Assembly (NCBI GenBank): GCA_965223165.1
Contig: CBDCVQ010000018.1
Coordinates: 558,001 to 622,000, forward strand
Reading direction: 5' to 3'
Length of the DNA stretch: 64,000 nucleotides
Source of the DNA: JABDMH01 sp965223165
Lineage (GTDB): Bacteria; Bacteroidota; Bacteroidia; Chitinophagales; Saprospiraceae
A program made the translations under genes and the position numbers. The notes below the pieces were generated by a model. That model was given only the letters and a program-made list of their open reading frames with translations, ran no database searches and was not told the origin of the DNA. Of the stretch, positions 34,729 to 44,745 are shown piece after piece. Each line of letters starts with the position of its first letter. Position 1 is the first letter of the stretch.

Positions 34729-37700
34729 TTAGAAGGTTATACTGACACCTGCGGTGACGAGTTTTTGCTGGGGATAATACCAGGATGTTGCTGACGTGCT
34801 TTCGGGATCGTTGATGCCTACATGATCGTAGATGATCCAGAGGTTGTGTCCACTCGCAAAAAAAGATAGATCATTGATGCCCCACTTAGTCAACGTACCG
34901 TTGGATAGGGCATAGGAAACCTCCACGTTTTTTAGTTTCAGGAATGCATTGTCTTTCACCCAGATGGTGGAAACCTTCTGAATCGTACTGCTGCTCATAT
35001 CGTAACTTGCAGGATACTCGGCATCGGGTGTCGTTCTCTTGGACACCCATCGACCGGTAAAGTAGGCAGACTGCTGATTGAGATCCCAGGGCCTGTACAC
35101 CGTCTGTGACATCGCTTGGCCCTGAAAGAATGTACTGACTCTGAGGTTCCGCCACTTTGCACTCGCAGAAAAACCATAGGTCATTTTGGGAGTGGGAGAG
35201 TGCTTGAGTATGATCCTATCGTCCACATCAATAACTCCATCATCGTTTTGGTCAACAAATCGAACCGCCCCGGGTTTAGCGTCGGGAAAGTGCCCGGAGG
35301 CATTAATCTCCTCCCAGTCTTGATAGAGGCCATCGGCTTCCCACACAAGAAGGAAGTCAATGGGTCGACCGGTACGCCTTTGCCATTCAGGGATATTGGG
35401 TGGCTCATCAATGTAAATGATTTTGCTTCTGGCATAGGAGAGTTGAGCTCCCACTTGATAGGCCATCGAGCCTATTCTGGAACGGTGCTGCAGATCTAAT
35501 TCGATGCCCTGGTTAGACACCCGTCCAATATTCTCGTCTGGCAAATTGATCCCTGCAAACAAAGGCACTGACGCATTTCTGGGAGCGAGGATGTCTGACC
35601 TTTTTTCGTGAAAAAGATCCACTGCACCTGACAATAAGCCATCTCTAATCTCAAAATCAATCCCGAGGTTACTTTTCACAGCAGTTTCCCAGGTGATGTT
35701 GGGGTTAGGTGTTTCTCCCGGTGTCAGACCCGTGGTCCGTGTTCCATTACCGAGAATATAGGAGTCTGTCAAGTTGTAAAATTGCAGGTACTGAAAATTA
35801 TCGACTTTATCATTTCCTAATTTACCCCACGAGGCCCGAAGTTTCAGGCCGGTCAGGACTTCTGCGTTGGCCATAAATTTTTCTTCGGACAGTCTCCATC
35901 CCACAGAGATTCCTGGGAATAGACCAAAACGATGGCCCTTGGCAAAATTTTGAGAGCCATCATACCTCATCGTAAACTCTAGCAGATATTTCTCGCGAAA
36001 GTTGTAATTAATGCGGCCAAAAATATTTTGCCTCGCCGACTGAAATCCTCTTCCATCATTGCTTTTCGTAGCATCGGATCCACTGAAGAGATAAGGGAGT
36101 GAAGGCGAGACCAACTCACGCCGCGAGGCTGAGACAAATTCACTTTCGAAGTCATTCTGCTCATAGGCGATAAAGGAGCTGATCTCGTGCGCTTCAAACC
36201 GTCGATGGAAACCCAACCTGAGGTGATAGGTACGGCTCAATTGCTCATCGATCTGCTGGAATAAATTGACGGCTCCCGTCTGGTGCCTCAAATTGACATA
36301 CTCTCCAGTAGATTGATCCAACAGATATTGGTCATATGGTTTTGCGAGGTTTTTGCGAACGGTGGTATAATAGTCGAAAGCAGCATATCCGCTCGCATAG
36401 AGTCCTTGCATCAGATAAGGCATTTCAACCTTAAAAGAGAATTTCGTATCTGCTTTCTTTGACTGCTCACGCCTCGAGCCAGCATTTCCATTGACCAAGT
36501 TTATCGGATTTCCCAGTGGCGTCTTCACCGCCAATCCATTGGGGTAGTAGGGAGCATCTGAGGGTGGTTGCACGAAGACTTGGCGGATCAGTCCCTGGGT
36601 GCCTCGATTGGCTGATCTACGGTCACCGACACGTCCGGACAGATCGAACCCCAAGGTCAAGTTCGAGGTTATCTGGGCGTCGACATTAGCACGCACATTG
36701 TATTGCTTATAACCAAAGGCATCTCCGATATAGGTTGCATCTTGGTTTAAATACTGCCCCGACAAAAAATACTTCACATCGTCGTTTCCACCAGAGAGAC
36801 TCGCCGCATGTTGTGCCTGAGGTGTCCACTCATCCATGATGGCTCCCCACCAGTCGGTGTCAGCCCACTTGGCCTGATCAATGGTGCCTTCCTCATATTG
36901 CTTTATGATCTCTCGGTATTCCGAGGGCCTACCATTTCGCTCATTTCGTTCATCCAGGTAGGTGTAGTACTGCCGGGCGTTCATGAGGTATGGTCGACGG
37001 GTGGGTTGGGATAGCGAGTAGTCAAACCGGTAGTTGAGTACAGGCTTTCCTTGAGCGCCTCTTTTTGTCGTGATCAAGATAACCCCATTGGCTGCCTGAG
37101 CCCCGTATATGGCTGCTGACGCATCTTTGAGTACGGAAATACTTGCGATGTCCTGCGGGTTTAGCCTCTCAAATCCATCTCGATTGGCAATACCATCGAT
37201 CACAATCAACGGTGTATTGTTTCCTGTCGTACCAAGGCCCCTAATGAGGATATTGTTGATCTCGCGACCCGGCTCGCCACCTCTTGAGTTGACCGATAGG
37301 CCTGAGACCCTACCCGCGAGCCCATTGACCAGGTTAGCCGTTCTTGTTTCCTTAAGTTCTTCGCCTTGCATTGAGGCTACTGACCCGCTGACCGTTATCT
37401 TCTTTTGCTTCGCATAGCCCACCACAATCACCTCATCCAGCGTGCTGCCTGCCACCAATAAGATTTTGAGGGAAGATTTGCCTTTTATTTCAACCTCAGC
37501 GTCTTGATAGCCCGTATAGGAACAGACTAGCACCTCTCCAATCTCAGCCATGATCGAGAATCTACCATCAAGGTCGGTAGCCGTACCTCGACTGGTGCCT
37601 TTCACCACCACGTTGACGCCGATCAGCGGCTGCCCGTCCTGACCTTTTACTTCCCCCTCAATCAGATCAAGGTCAAGGGTGATGCGCCTCCTCACCATAG

Positions 37701-38199
37701 TACTCGCCCCAGGTACCGACAGGCCTACATCACGCTTATGGACACTTAGGGTACTTTTCTGCTCAATCTTGTCGATACTTTGAAATTTCTTTATCACCCT
37801 TTTAGCCTGGCTCTTCTGCTTTCTGCTACTGCCATAAATCACAAAGTATCTTCCCTTGAAAGACTTGCAGCGCAGCCCTGTGCCCTCCAATAGCCTGGCT
37901 ACGGCATCTTCCACATCCTCGTTCGATCTGAACTCAAAATCCACGTGGACATCTTCGACGATTGCCGTATTGTAAGACAAGAAGATCTCATACCTTTTGC
38001 CCAAATCCTCCAAAACCTGGTGGAGGGACTTGTCAGTGCTTTCCGACACAAATGGTGTAGCTGCATCAGCCCATGCCAAGTGCACAGTTCCGCTAAAAAC
38101 TACAACCAACATCAGGGGATACAACATCATGGCATACATTCTATGACTTGATGTATGAAGGGATCCTATGGCGGTGCGTCGCGTTCTCATATTTGTCAC
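34729..38199 (-). CDS. susC: SusC-family TonB-dependent transducer with STN domain (locus B)
   Basis: 1156 residues from a GTG at 38197-38199 that overlaps the fecR stop; an ATG at 38188-38190 is an alternative start. A signal peptide ends near HLAWADA. Then an STN domain (DKSLHQVLEDLGKRYEIFLS to GRYFVIYG, about 50-128), a linker, a CarboxypepD_reg-like domain (GEVKGQDGQPLIGVNVVVKG, about 180-265), DEVIVVGYAKQKK, the plug (IRGLGTTGNNTPLIVIDGIA, NPQDIASISVLKDASAAIYG) and the barrel, ending VTAGVSITF. The STN domain is the part that contacts FecR in the periplasm, so import and sigma-factor signalling are coupled. It lies directly after sigma and fecR in the same direction. Confidence 0.94.
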   Translation of the reverse strand: MTNMRTRRTAIGSLHTSSHRMYAMMLYPLMLVVVFSGTVHLAWADAATPFVSESTDKSLHQVLEDLGKRYEIFLSYNTAIVEDVHVDFEFRSNEDVEDAVARLLEGTGLRCKSFKGRYFVIYGSSRKQKSQAKRVIKKFQSIDKIEQKSTLSVHKRDVGLSVPGASTMVRRRITLDLDLIEGEVKGQDGQPLIGVNVVVKGTSRGTATDLDGRFSIMAEIGEVLVCSYTGYQDAEVEIKGKSSLKILLVAGSTLDEVIVVGYAKQKKITVSGSVASMQGEELKETRTANLVNGLAGRVSGLSVNSRGGEPGREINNILIRGLGTTGNNTPLIVIDGIANRDGFERLNPQDIASISVLKDASAAIYGAQAANGVILITTKRGAQGKPVLNYRFDYSLSQPTRRPYLMNARQYYTYLDERNERNGRPSEYREIIKQYEEGTIDQAKWADTDWWGAIMDEWTPQAQHAASLSGGNDDVKYFLSGQYLNQDATYIGDAFGYKQYNVRANVDAQITSNLTLGFDLSGRVGDRRSANRGTQGLIRQVFVQPPSDAPYYPNGLAVKTPLGNPINLVNGNAGSRREQSKKADTKFSFKVEMPYLMQGLYASGYAAFDYYTTVRKNLAKPYDQYLLDQSTGEYVNLRHQTGAVNLFQQIDEQLSRTYHLRLGFHRRFEAHEISSFIAYEQNDFESEFVSASRRELVSPSLPYLFSGSDATKSNDGRGFQSARQNIFGRINYNFREKYLLEFTMRYDGSQNFAKGHRFGLFPGISVGWRLSEEKFMANAEVLTGLKLRASWGKLGNDKVDNFQYLQFYNLTDSYILGNGTRTTGLTPGETPNPNITWETAVKSNLGIDFEIRDGLLSGAVDLFHEKRSDILAPRNASVPLFAGINLPDENIGRVSNQGIELDLQHRSRIGSMAYQVGAQLSYARSKIIYIDEPPNIPEWQRRTGRPIDFLLVWEADGLYQDWEEINASGHFPDAKPGAVRFVDQNDDGVIDVDDRIILKHSPTPKMTYGFSASAKWRNLRVSTFFQGQAMSQTVYRPWDLNQQSAYFTGRWVSKRTTPDAEYPASYDMSSSTIQKVSTIWVKDNAFLKLKNVEVSYALSNGTLTKWGINDLSFFASGHNLWIIYDHVGINDPESTSATSWYYPQQKLVTAGVSITF

Positions 38200-39173
38200 T
38201 TTATGAGCAGCTTGTCACGATCAACTGCGATCTCTATTTCCATGGTGCTTTCCAAGATCGGTATCACCACCTCCAAATCCTGCATGGGAAGTCGCACCGT
38301 ATATTTGACATCATATACTGATTCTCTTACCACGACGATTTCTCTGCCATAGATCTCCTTCACCTCTTTGAATATCTCGAAGGCGGTAACGTTGACCAAT
38401 TCCAGCACACCATCATTCCATGATGAGGGAGCAGTCGCAGGATCCACTGCGCGTCGTCGATCCACCAGCTCATCGCTGCTGGCGGAGTAGGCGATGATAT
38501 CGCCGGGCTGCATAAGCATGACTGCTGAGCCTAGCTCCAATTTGATCTCGCCCTCCTCCAGATAGACCTCTGTGCGCTCGTCTCGCGTGGCTACATTGAA
38601 GGACGTACCTAAAACACTGACATCCAGATCATTGGTCCTAACCACAAATGCACGACCCACCTCAGAAATACCTCTTATGTCAAAGAATGCCTCTCCTTCA
38701 AACCACACCGTCCGAGCAGCCCCATCATCCCAATTCGCACGGTATGTCAACTTGGAATTTGCGTGTAGCCGGACCACGGACCCATCAGGTAGCTCGACGG
38801 TTTTCCATTCGCCATAATCGGTTCTCACAGAATGGTAGCGACCAGCCTTGCTCCAAAAGAATATGCCTAGCAATATGCCAAGGGCGGCGGTCAGCGGCAG
38901 AATCCTGGTGATAGTCCTGGTAACTCGAGGATTCCTACGTCTTACCGTACCTATTTTGCTGATCCTGGCCCTAGCGGAAGACAACGCCAACTCTATGGCC
39001 TCTTCGTCTAGTTTGGGACCGACAAACTCAATATTGTTCATCGCTCGTATTTCACGTTCCAAAGCCTCAAGATCGGTCGCGCCAACAGACGTCGGTTCAT
39101 GCTCTTTCCTCCGCGGATTGCTGCAGGTGTCGTTTTGACCAGTCTCATCGCACCCATTCAGATTATCATCCAT
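38196..39173 (-). CDS. fecR: FecR-family anti-sigma factor (locus B)
   Basis: 325 residues with a cytoplasmic N-domain (about 1-85), one membrane helix (about 88-107, RILPLTAALGILLGIFFW), then a periplasmic FecR domain (VELPDGSVVRLHANSKLTY, WFEGEAFFDI, VSVLGTSFNVATRDERTEVY) and a C-terminal DUF4974-like domain (LELVNVTAFEIFKEVKEIYG to VDRDKLLIK). In the known mechanism it holds the ECF sigma factor and releases it when the SusC STN domain signals ligand. The sigma gene is 298 bases upstream, and the susC start overlaps its stop, so the three form one control and uptake unit. Confidence 0.93.
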   Translation of the reverse strand: MDDNLNGCDETGQNDTCSNPRRKEHEPTSVGATDLEALEREIRAMNNIEFVGPKLDEEAIELALSSARARISKIGTVRRRNPRVTRTITRILPLTAALGILLGIFFWSKAGRYHSVRTDYGEWKTVELPDGSVVRLHANSKLTYRANWDDGAARTVWFEGEAFFDIRGISEVGRAFVVRTNDLDVSVLGTSFNVATRDERTEVYLEEGEIKLELGSAVMLMQPGDIIAYSASSDELVDRRRAVDPATAPSSWNDGVLELVNVTAFEIFKEVKEIYGREIVVVRESVYDVKYTVRLPMQDLEVVIPILESTMEIEIAVDRDKLLIK

Positions 39174-39471
39174 TTTCTTCGATTATTCAGATTGGTCCAC
39201 ATTCAGCCATTTGAAGGGTATAGAGTGCTTGGCACGACTTTGATAACCTAAGGCGAGCATTTTTTTCTTTTTTGGCCGTATTTCATAGCACAAACTATTG
39301 GCCTACTCACCTTGTTGTTATGGATCGGCGCTATCGTGCATGCCTCTATCAGAGGACGCAAAGCCGTAGTTACTCCTGCATTTTTTTTTTGCCCTGGCCG
39401 TCAATATGTGTTCCCGCTTTGTGTATCGATGCGGATGCCAGTTGAAAGGTGGTGACTTGATTCGACGTAAG

Positions 39472-40047
39472 CTATTTTGTGGCCCTCCGGCTGGCGGAAA
39501 TGTCCCTCCGCAAACTCTTGAGGGCTCTGTAGAGCGTATTAACCGTGGCCTGATAACTGATACCAAGTACCTCAGCCACTTCAGGTACAGCTAGTCCTTC
39601 AAAGTAGCGTAAGAATATGGCCTCCCGCTGGCGGGGAGCCAGACCATTTAAAATCCGGGCGATCCGCTCACGCTCTTGGTCTGCATCCTCTCTCTGAATA
39701 ATTATCTCTAGGGGCGAAAACTCCACCGTGCACCACTCGTCATCAAGATGAACTCTACCTCGATTTCGACTGCGCTGCCGTGATGCCTCGGCAAGAAGTC
39801 GGCGCCGGAACGATCTGAGTAGATAGGCCTTGACATTCCCGGCCTCGGAAAGCCCCTCTCTATGCTCAAAGAGATACACGAAGAAATCCTGAACCGATTC
39901 CTCGACGAGCATGGCATCATGGCTCAACTTCAGTCCGTATCGAAGCAAAATAGGATAGTAGCGCCTGAACAAGCCATCAAAGGCATCCAAGCTACCTGAG
40001 CGAAATGCCGTCCAAAGGGCGGGATCGGAATGATATGTTCTTGCCAT
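39472..40047 (-). CDS. ECF RNA polymerase sigma factor (locus B)
   Basis: 191 residues with sigma-70 region 2 (FDGLFRRYYPILLRYGLKLS, VEESVQDFFVYLFEHRE) and region 4 (LNGLAPRQREAIFLRYFEGL, then VPEVAEVLGISYQATVNTLYRALKSLR). It is FecI-like and should be controlled by the FecR encoded next to it, and in turn activate the susCD transcript. The start ATG is at 40045-40047. The basic tail (SASRRATK) is short. The 298 bases to fecR contain homopolymer runs but no gene. Confidence 0.92.
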   Translation of the reverse strand: MARTYHSDPALWTAFRSGSLDAFDGLFRRYYPILLRYGLKLSHDAMLVEESVQDFFVYLFEHREGLSEAGNVKAYLLRSFRRRLLAEASRQRSRNRGRVHLDDEWCTVEFSPLEIIIQREDADQERERIARILNGLAPRQREAIFLRYFEGLAVPEVAEVLGISYQATVNTLYRALKSLRRDISASRRATK

Positions 40048-40587
40048 GCCTTGTCTTTGAGGTGTGATTAATGGCAGGCTGGGGTCGCGGGTAATTTACA
40101 CACAAACCCGAGCATTAATACAATTCTTGTAGTAATTGTCAAAGACGATCCTTCAACTTTATTCCCAATATCCCATACAATTCCGGCAAGCTGCATTAGA
40201 GACATATCAGCTACAACGATACCTTACCTTCTCATTGAGACTGGCAATGGACATAGGCAGAAGGCATGTCTCCTTTGGGATTGCTATTTAATTGATCATC
40301 TGTCATTTTATAGATGTCGCACCTGCTTAATGTGTGTGTATTTTGTATTTGCAGAATCATGCATCTCCAATTTCAAATATCACTATAGCTGGAAGATAAC
40401 CCGAGCAGATAAAAGTGTGATAACATTTAGCACAGTCCACCGAATGTAGTATAAATACTACTTGGAATTTCATCGATTAAGATTTTCTTTATGATCCACG
40501 AAAACCTTAGGGATTAATTTGGCATTCTACCAAGGCGTGACACCTACGGGTATTGCCCTTATTGTAAAACTAAAAGATCATACCAGC
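40048..40587. other. Divergent regulatory region of locus B
   Basis: 540 AT-rich bases between the ECF sigma gene (minus) and the sulfatase gene (plus). It must hold both promoters. TTAATTTG at 40515-40522 is one mismatch from the -7 consensus and lies about 65 bases upstream of the sulfatase ATG. No gene, clear palindrome or repeat was seen. Confidence 0.45.
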
Positions 40588-42051
40588 ATGAAAATGATTA
40601 GAGCGCAATCCATGCTTGCAGTTTTAATAGCTCTGACCTCATCCACTTGCCAACCTTTGGAGTCTACCATCTCGCAAGCTCCACCTAATATTTTACTCAT
40701 TGTCGCTGACGATCATGGCACCGCTGACATGAGCCACCTGCAGTCATCCGATGCAGAGACGCCTAACTTGGATCGACTTGCCCTGCAAGGTGTACGGTTT
40801 AACCAAGCCTATGCAACATCTCCCATCTGCAGTCCGTCGAGAATGAGTTTGATCACCGGCACGTACCCTCAAAGATTTGGCACCTATTGGTACGGGGGAG
40901 ATGGGATCCACCTTAAGGAATATCAGACCATACCGGAATTATTAAAGAAGAAAGACTATGCGACCGGGTATATTGGGAAGGTCCACTATGGCCAATTTGA
41001 CAGCGATACGCTGAACCGGAATTTCCCCTTGAATCACGGGTTTGACTATTTCTTTGGACACACCTCGGCTCGAAAGCACTACCTGAATCATTCGGACGGA
41101 ATGGAGGAGAAGTTTCTCAAGGAGAAGAAGACTCACAATCGGAGTGGCCAGAGTCTGCGTCAGGGCGCACTTTGGCGAAACAGGACTCGTGTCGACACGG
41201 TGGCATATACAACACCGCTTTTTGGACTTGAGGCTAGAAAATTTGTCTCAACAAATCGGGACAAACCCTTTTATCTTCAGCTTTCATTTAACGCCGTACA
41301 CAATTTTACTCATCAATTGCCGGATCAGTACCTACGTGACAAGGGGTTGCAAGGTTACCATGACTGGGGTCCCAAACAAGAAGATTATTACGAGTGGTAT
41401 GCACGTGGGCGATATCCCAATAACACGGAAGGTAGGGCACACTATCTGGGGCAATTGCACCATCTGGATCTAGAGGTAGGGCTCCTCCTGGATCACCTCG
41501 ACTCTCTGGGACTTCGTGATAATACCATTGTCATCTATGTGGGGGACAATGGCGGCTCCACACCTATCTATGCCAGCAACCTTCCTCTCCGGGGTTCAAA
41601 GTATCTGCTGTATGAGGGTGGTATCCGCGTACCGCTCATTATCTCCTACCCCAGATCATACAAGTCAAACGAAGTGGCAAATCAGGTAGTATCAGCCATG
41701 GATCTGTTGCCCACGATCTGCAGCGCCTCGGGCTTGGAAGCCCCCCAGAATATCGATGGCGCAGATCTGACTCCCATCTTGACAGGTGCAGATGATCTGA
41801 CAGTGCATGACACATTGTACTGGGACATTGGGCACGAACGGGCGATTCGCATGGGAGACTGGAAATGGCACGAGGCCACTGATGACAAACACGCCAAGTA
41901 TGAAATGGTGGACCTGGAGCTGGGCGAGTTCCTCCACAATCTCGGCGAGGACATGGCCGAAAGGTTAAACCTTGCTAAAAACCAAGCGGATCGGACCCAG
42001 GCTATGAGACATACTCTGCACGCGTGGCAGAGTGAGATTAGACCCGACTAA
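40588..42051 (+). CDS. Sulfatase (formylglycine-dependent, S1 family)
   Basis: 487 residues from the ATG at 40588, which gives a lipoprotein signal (MLAVLIALTSST then C21). Residues PNILLIVADDHG contain the metal ligands D41 and D42. ICSPSRMSLITG carries C81 in a C-x-P-S-R formylglycine motif, so it is a Cys-type enzyme needing the anaerobic or aerobic formylglycine-generating maturase. Further sites: GYIGKVHYG, HNFTHQLP, YVGDNGGSTP with metal-binding Asp and Asn, and LYEGGIRVPLI. It hydrolyses sulfate esters, in this context probably on a polysaccharide handled by locus B. It is divergent from the sigma/fecR/susCD operon; the GH144-like gene follows on the same strand. Confidence 0.92.
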   Translation: MKMIRAQSMLAVLIALTSSTCQPLESTISQAPPNILLIVADDHGTADMSHLQSSDAETPNLDRLALQGVRFNQAYATSPICSPSRMSLITGTYPQRFGTYWYGGDGIHLKEYQTIPELLKKKDYATGYIGKVHYGQFDSDTLNRNFPLNHGFDYFFGHTSARKHYLNHSDGMEEKFLKEKKTHNRSGQSLRQGALWRNRTRVDTVAYTTPLFGLEARKFVSTNRDKPFYLQLSFNAVHNFTHQLPDQYLRDKGLQGYHDWGPKQEDYYEWYARGRYPNNTEGRAHYLGQLHHLDLEVGLLLDHLDSLGLRDNTIVIYVGDNGGSTPIYASNLPLRGSKYLLYEGGIRVPLIISYPRSYKSNEVANQVVSAMDLLPTICSASGLEAPQNIDGADLTPILTGADDLTVHDTLYWDIGHERAIRMGDWKWHEATDDKHAKYEMVDLELGEFLHNLGEDMAERLNLAKNQADRTQAMRHTLHAWQSEIRPD

Positions 42052-42248
42052 AATGTGAGGAGAAATATTTGAACACTTATTCCAAATCTTGCAATGTAGA
42101 AACAAAACTCATATCAAAGAATCAAAGATTAACCTGAGAAATAAAAAGATAGCTTTGGCGATGACGTGATTGTATAATTTTAACAACCCTAATTTAGGGA
42201 TCATGACCATGCCATTTTCTTATCGTTTTGGTCGCCTGTGAAAAAAAG

Positions 42249-44207
42249 ATGCAAACAATGTATTTCAATCGACACTACGCACAATTTAACACATTCTCAG
42301 AGTGTCATATCCTGGGATTTGGCTCGAGCAAGAAGTGCCTAATTCAAGCAACATTGATCTGTACCTTGATCTGTATAGGATCGTCAAGCTGCCTGAACGA
42401 AACGATGTCTGTTGTCCCCATGGTGGATGATTCCGTACCCTACACTCCCACAACCTTTAGTGCGCCTCACCATGAAGCCGGTATACTGGTATATAATGGC
42501 GATATGGCCAAATATCGCTGGACAGAGATGAACTCTCAGTACGTTGTCAGGACCAGCCCCGATGTCAAAGTAGCGGAAACCTTTGAGCGATACGGATACA
42601 ACACCTTTGCCAAGATTAGTTTCAGTCAGTTTGACAGCCCTACCGATTTCGTCGAGATGCAGGTCGCTACATTTGGACGGCTGGACGATGAGCAACTGGT
42701 ACCCACCGATCTTGCAACAATGCTAAGGGGTTTTAGATTTCGAGCGGTAGCACCCACAGTACCCCTTGTAGTTGCGGTGACTGCGAGGAACATCAAAGAA
42801 GATATTCTTGCAAGACAGGTTTTTGATATAAGGCAGGACTCTATGATGAAGTTTGAACTTAGGTTTGTGGCTGAGGAACTCAAGTCCATATCATTCACCA
42901 TAGAAAAGAATCTGCAGGTTAATGCAGACACTACAGAGGGTAGCATTATCATTGATGACTTGTATCTAATTGACGAGCAGCAAGTATTTACACCACCACA
43001 AGGCGATCAGGCATTCCTCACTTGGCTGAAGCAGGGTGCACTTCGCTACTTTTTGTCTCAGTATCGTGAAATTACGCCCGGCCAAGGCTGCATACTGGAA
43101 ACCAGCCATGACGAGACAAAAGTATCGATATCGGGCATGGGCTTTGGCTTCGCCGCCAATATTCTGGCTGAGCAGGCAGGACTCCTCTCAAGTGCTACGT
43201 CCAGATCAAGGATCATAGCTATGCTAGCTTGGCTCCAGAATCAGACCTGGGAAGATGGCAAAGAGGGTTGGCACGGCTTTCCTTTTCATTACTACTACCC
43301 AGACGGTCGCGCAAAATGGCCGAGCGTAAGCACGATCGATGCAGCCATATGTGCCGCAGGTATCCGGGTGGTGAGACAGAGGTATCGCGAAGATCAGGCG
43401 GTGACTGCCATGACAGATGAACTAATAGGTAGGACCAGGTGGGAAGAGGCCATAGGAGACGGTAGGATAGCCATGGGATTTGATGGCAGTTCCGGAGAGC
43501 TCAATCCTTGGCGTTGGGGTTTGTCCTTTTCCGAAGAAACAGAGCTGGTGTATCTGGAGGCCCTAAGTTCGGGCCGGGTCCAATCTGACATCCTACAGAA
43601 CATTGTTCGAAGAAAAAAGAACGGATTCTTCTGCAGCTGGTTTGGCGCTGGATTTGTGTACAATTGGCTCCAACTATGGACGGGGCCGATCGAACCATAT
43701 CGATCAAATAGCCGCCTAGCATACCAGGCAGACTTGGAGGCATGTCAGCAGAATTTTGGGAGGCCTTTGATTGGCCTAACTGCCTGTCAGACGATTTCTT
43801 CACTGTATCAGAGCGGATTTGCCAAATGGAAAAGGTACATAAGTAATCAGGGGTCGTACACACACGGCACATCCAATGCCGCCGAAGTGATACGCCTGTC
43901 GCCTGCCCCATATGGTGCTGCACTGGCTTTGCCTTTCATGCAAACGGAGGCTATTGGAGCATTGAGAGCATATGTTGAACTCGGCTTTTATCATGCGTAT
44001 TGGGGACTTCCAAATAACATCAGGTTGTCGAATCTTCCCTTGGGCATGACGAGTCCTGCCCCTAACTGGAATCAGCGAGACATTGATGCGGGTCCCATGG
44101 CGATGGCCATTGAACAGATCCAGGACAATCTGATCAGTCAATTATACATGGGAGACGAGCGTGTTAGATCGTCTCTGGAAAAGATCATTGAGGCATTTCC
44201 AGAGTAG
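42249..44207 (+). CDS. GH144/glycoamylase-like lipoprotein
   Basis: 652 residues from the ATG at 42249 (42258 is also possible; a TTG at 42228 extends the frame). A hydrophobic segment ends in a lipobox (CIGSSSC). Residues ~50-265 form a beta-rich N-domain of unknown kind. Residues ~270-645 match the glycoamylase (PF10091) pattern used by GH144 endo-beta-1,2-glucanases: FLTWLKQGALRYFLSQ, SGMGFGFAANILAEQAG, WHGFPFHYYYPDG, VSTIDAAICAAGI, FDGSSGELNPWRWGLSFSEET and SPAPNWNQRDIDAGPMAMAIEQ. The catalytic domain appears complete. It is placed with the sulfatase opposite the SusCD operon, suggesting it cuts the locus B glycan at the surface or in the periplasm. The substrate needs biochemical proof. 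Confidence 0.8.
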   Translation: MQTMYFNRHYAQFNTFSECHILGFGSSKKCLIQATLICTLICIGSSSCLNETMSVVPMVDDSVPYTPTTFSAPHHEAGILVYNGDMAKYRWTEMNSQYVVRTSPDVKVAETFERYGYNTFAKISFSQFDSPTDFVEMQVATFGRLDDEQLVPTDLATMLRGFRFRAVAPTVPLVVAVTARNIKEDILARQVFDIRQDSMMKFELRFVAEELKSISFTIEKNLQVNADTTEGSIIIDDLYLIDEQQVFTPPQGDQAFLTWLKQGALRYFLSQYREITPGQGCILETSHDETKVSISGMGFGFAANILAEQAGLLSSATSRSRIIAMLAWLQNQTWEDGKEGWHGFPFHYYYPDGRAKWPSVSTIDAAICAAGIRVVRQRYREDQAVTAMTDELIGRTRWEEAIGDGRIAMGFDGSSGELNPWRWGLSFSEETELVYLEALSSGRVQSDILQNIVRRKKNGFFCSWFGAGFVYNWLQLWTGPIEPYRSNSRLAYQADLEACQQNFGRPLIGLTACQTISSLYQSGFAKWKRYISNQGSYTHGTSNAAEVIRLSPAPYGAALALPFMQTEAIGALRAYVELGFYHAYWGLPNNIRLSNLPLGMTSPAPNWNQRDIDAGPMAMAIEQIQDNLISQLYMGDERVRSSLEKIIEAFPE

Positions 44208-44327
44208 AGGGTACTGTTTTAGGCCCTTTTGCGTAGTCTGCATTTATGACAGCCCATTCCGAAGAAGTTCAATTAAATTCTTATCTGCTGGGCGTACACA
44301 AAAAAAAGAAAGCGTGTCCCAAGTCGC

Positions 44328-44519
44328 TTAGATCTTGAAATCGCCAGTCAAGTGGCCAATGACCAATGCAGACCAATCTCCTCTCCCTTTTGACGTCCAG
44401 TTGATCCGCAGACTGCGATTGCCCATATAGCGATACTCCTCACTCATGGGAAGGTTTGTCTCCATGCTCGGGTGGACCTGGCTGTTCCGATTGGAAGGGA
44501 GGGGTGTAAAAAAAGCCAT
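44328..44519 (-). pseudogene. Gene fragment, end of an unknown extracellular protein
   Basis: An isolated 3' coding remnant: residues around YRYMGNRSLRINWTSKGRGD then WSALVIGHLTGDFKI before a stop. The composition is protein-like and beta-strand-like, but there is no gene body upstream. A similar run of bases (ccag-w-tga-w-ccg) and a similar peptide pattern (LR..W...GD) occurs near 63885-63925. Possibly the end of a beta-rich secreted protein. Low certainty. Confidence 0.3.
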
Positions 44520-44745
44520 GCCACTGTCGTATTAGCCAACGTGGTCACTGTCTGTCAAGAAACAGGCAATTTCTGTGCACCAAGCTTGACGCTGACCAGC
44601 AAGATCGTCACAATCACAATAGATAATACCAGGTGGCGGTATTTCCGAGTCATCGAATTACTTTCTACTTTCTATAACCCTAAAATTAGATCAGAGCACA
44701 GAATCATGACCCAGAACGGACCTCACTTTAACTACGCAGCCGTTT

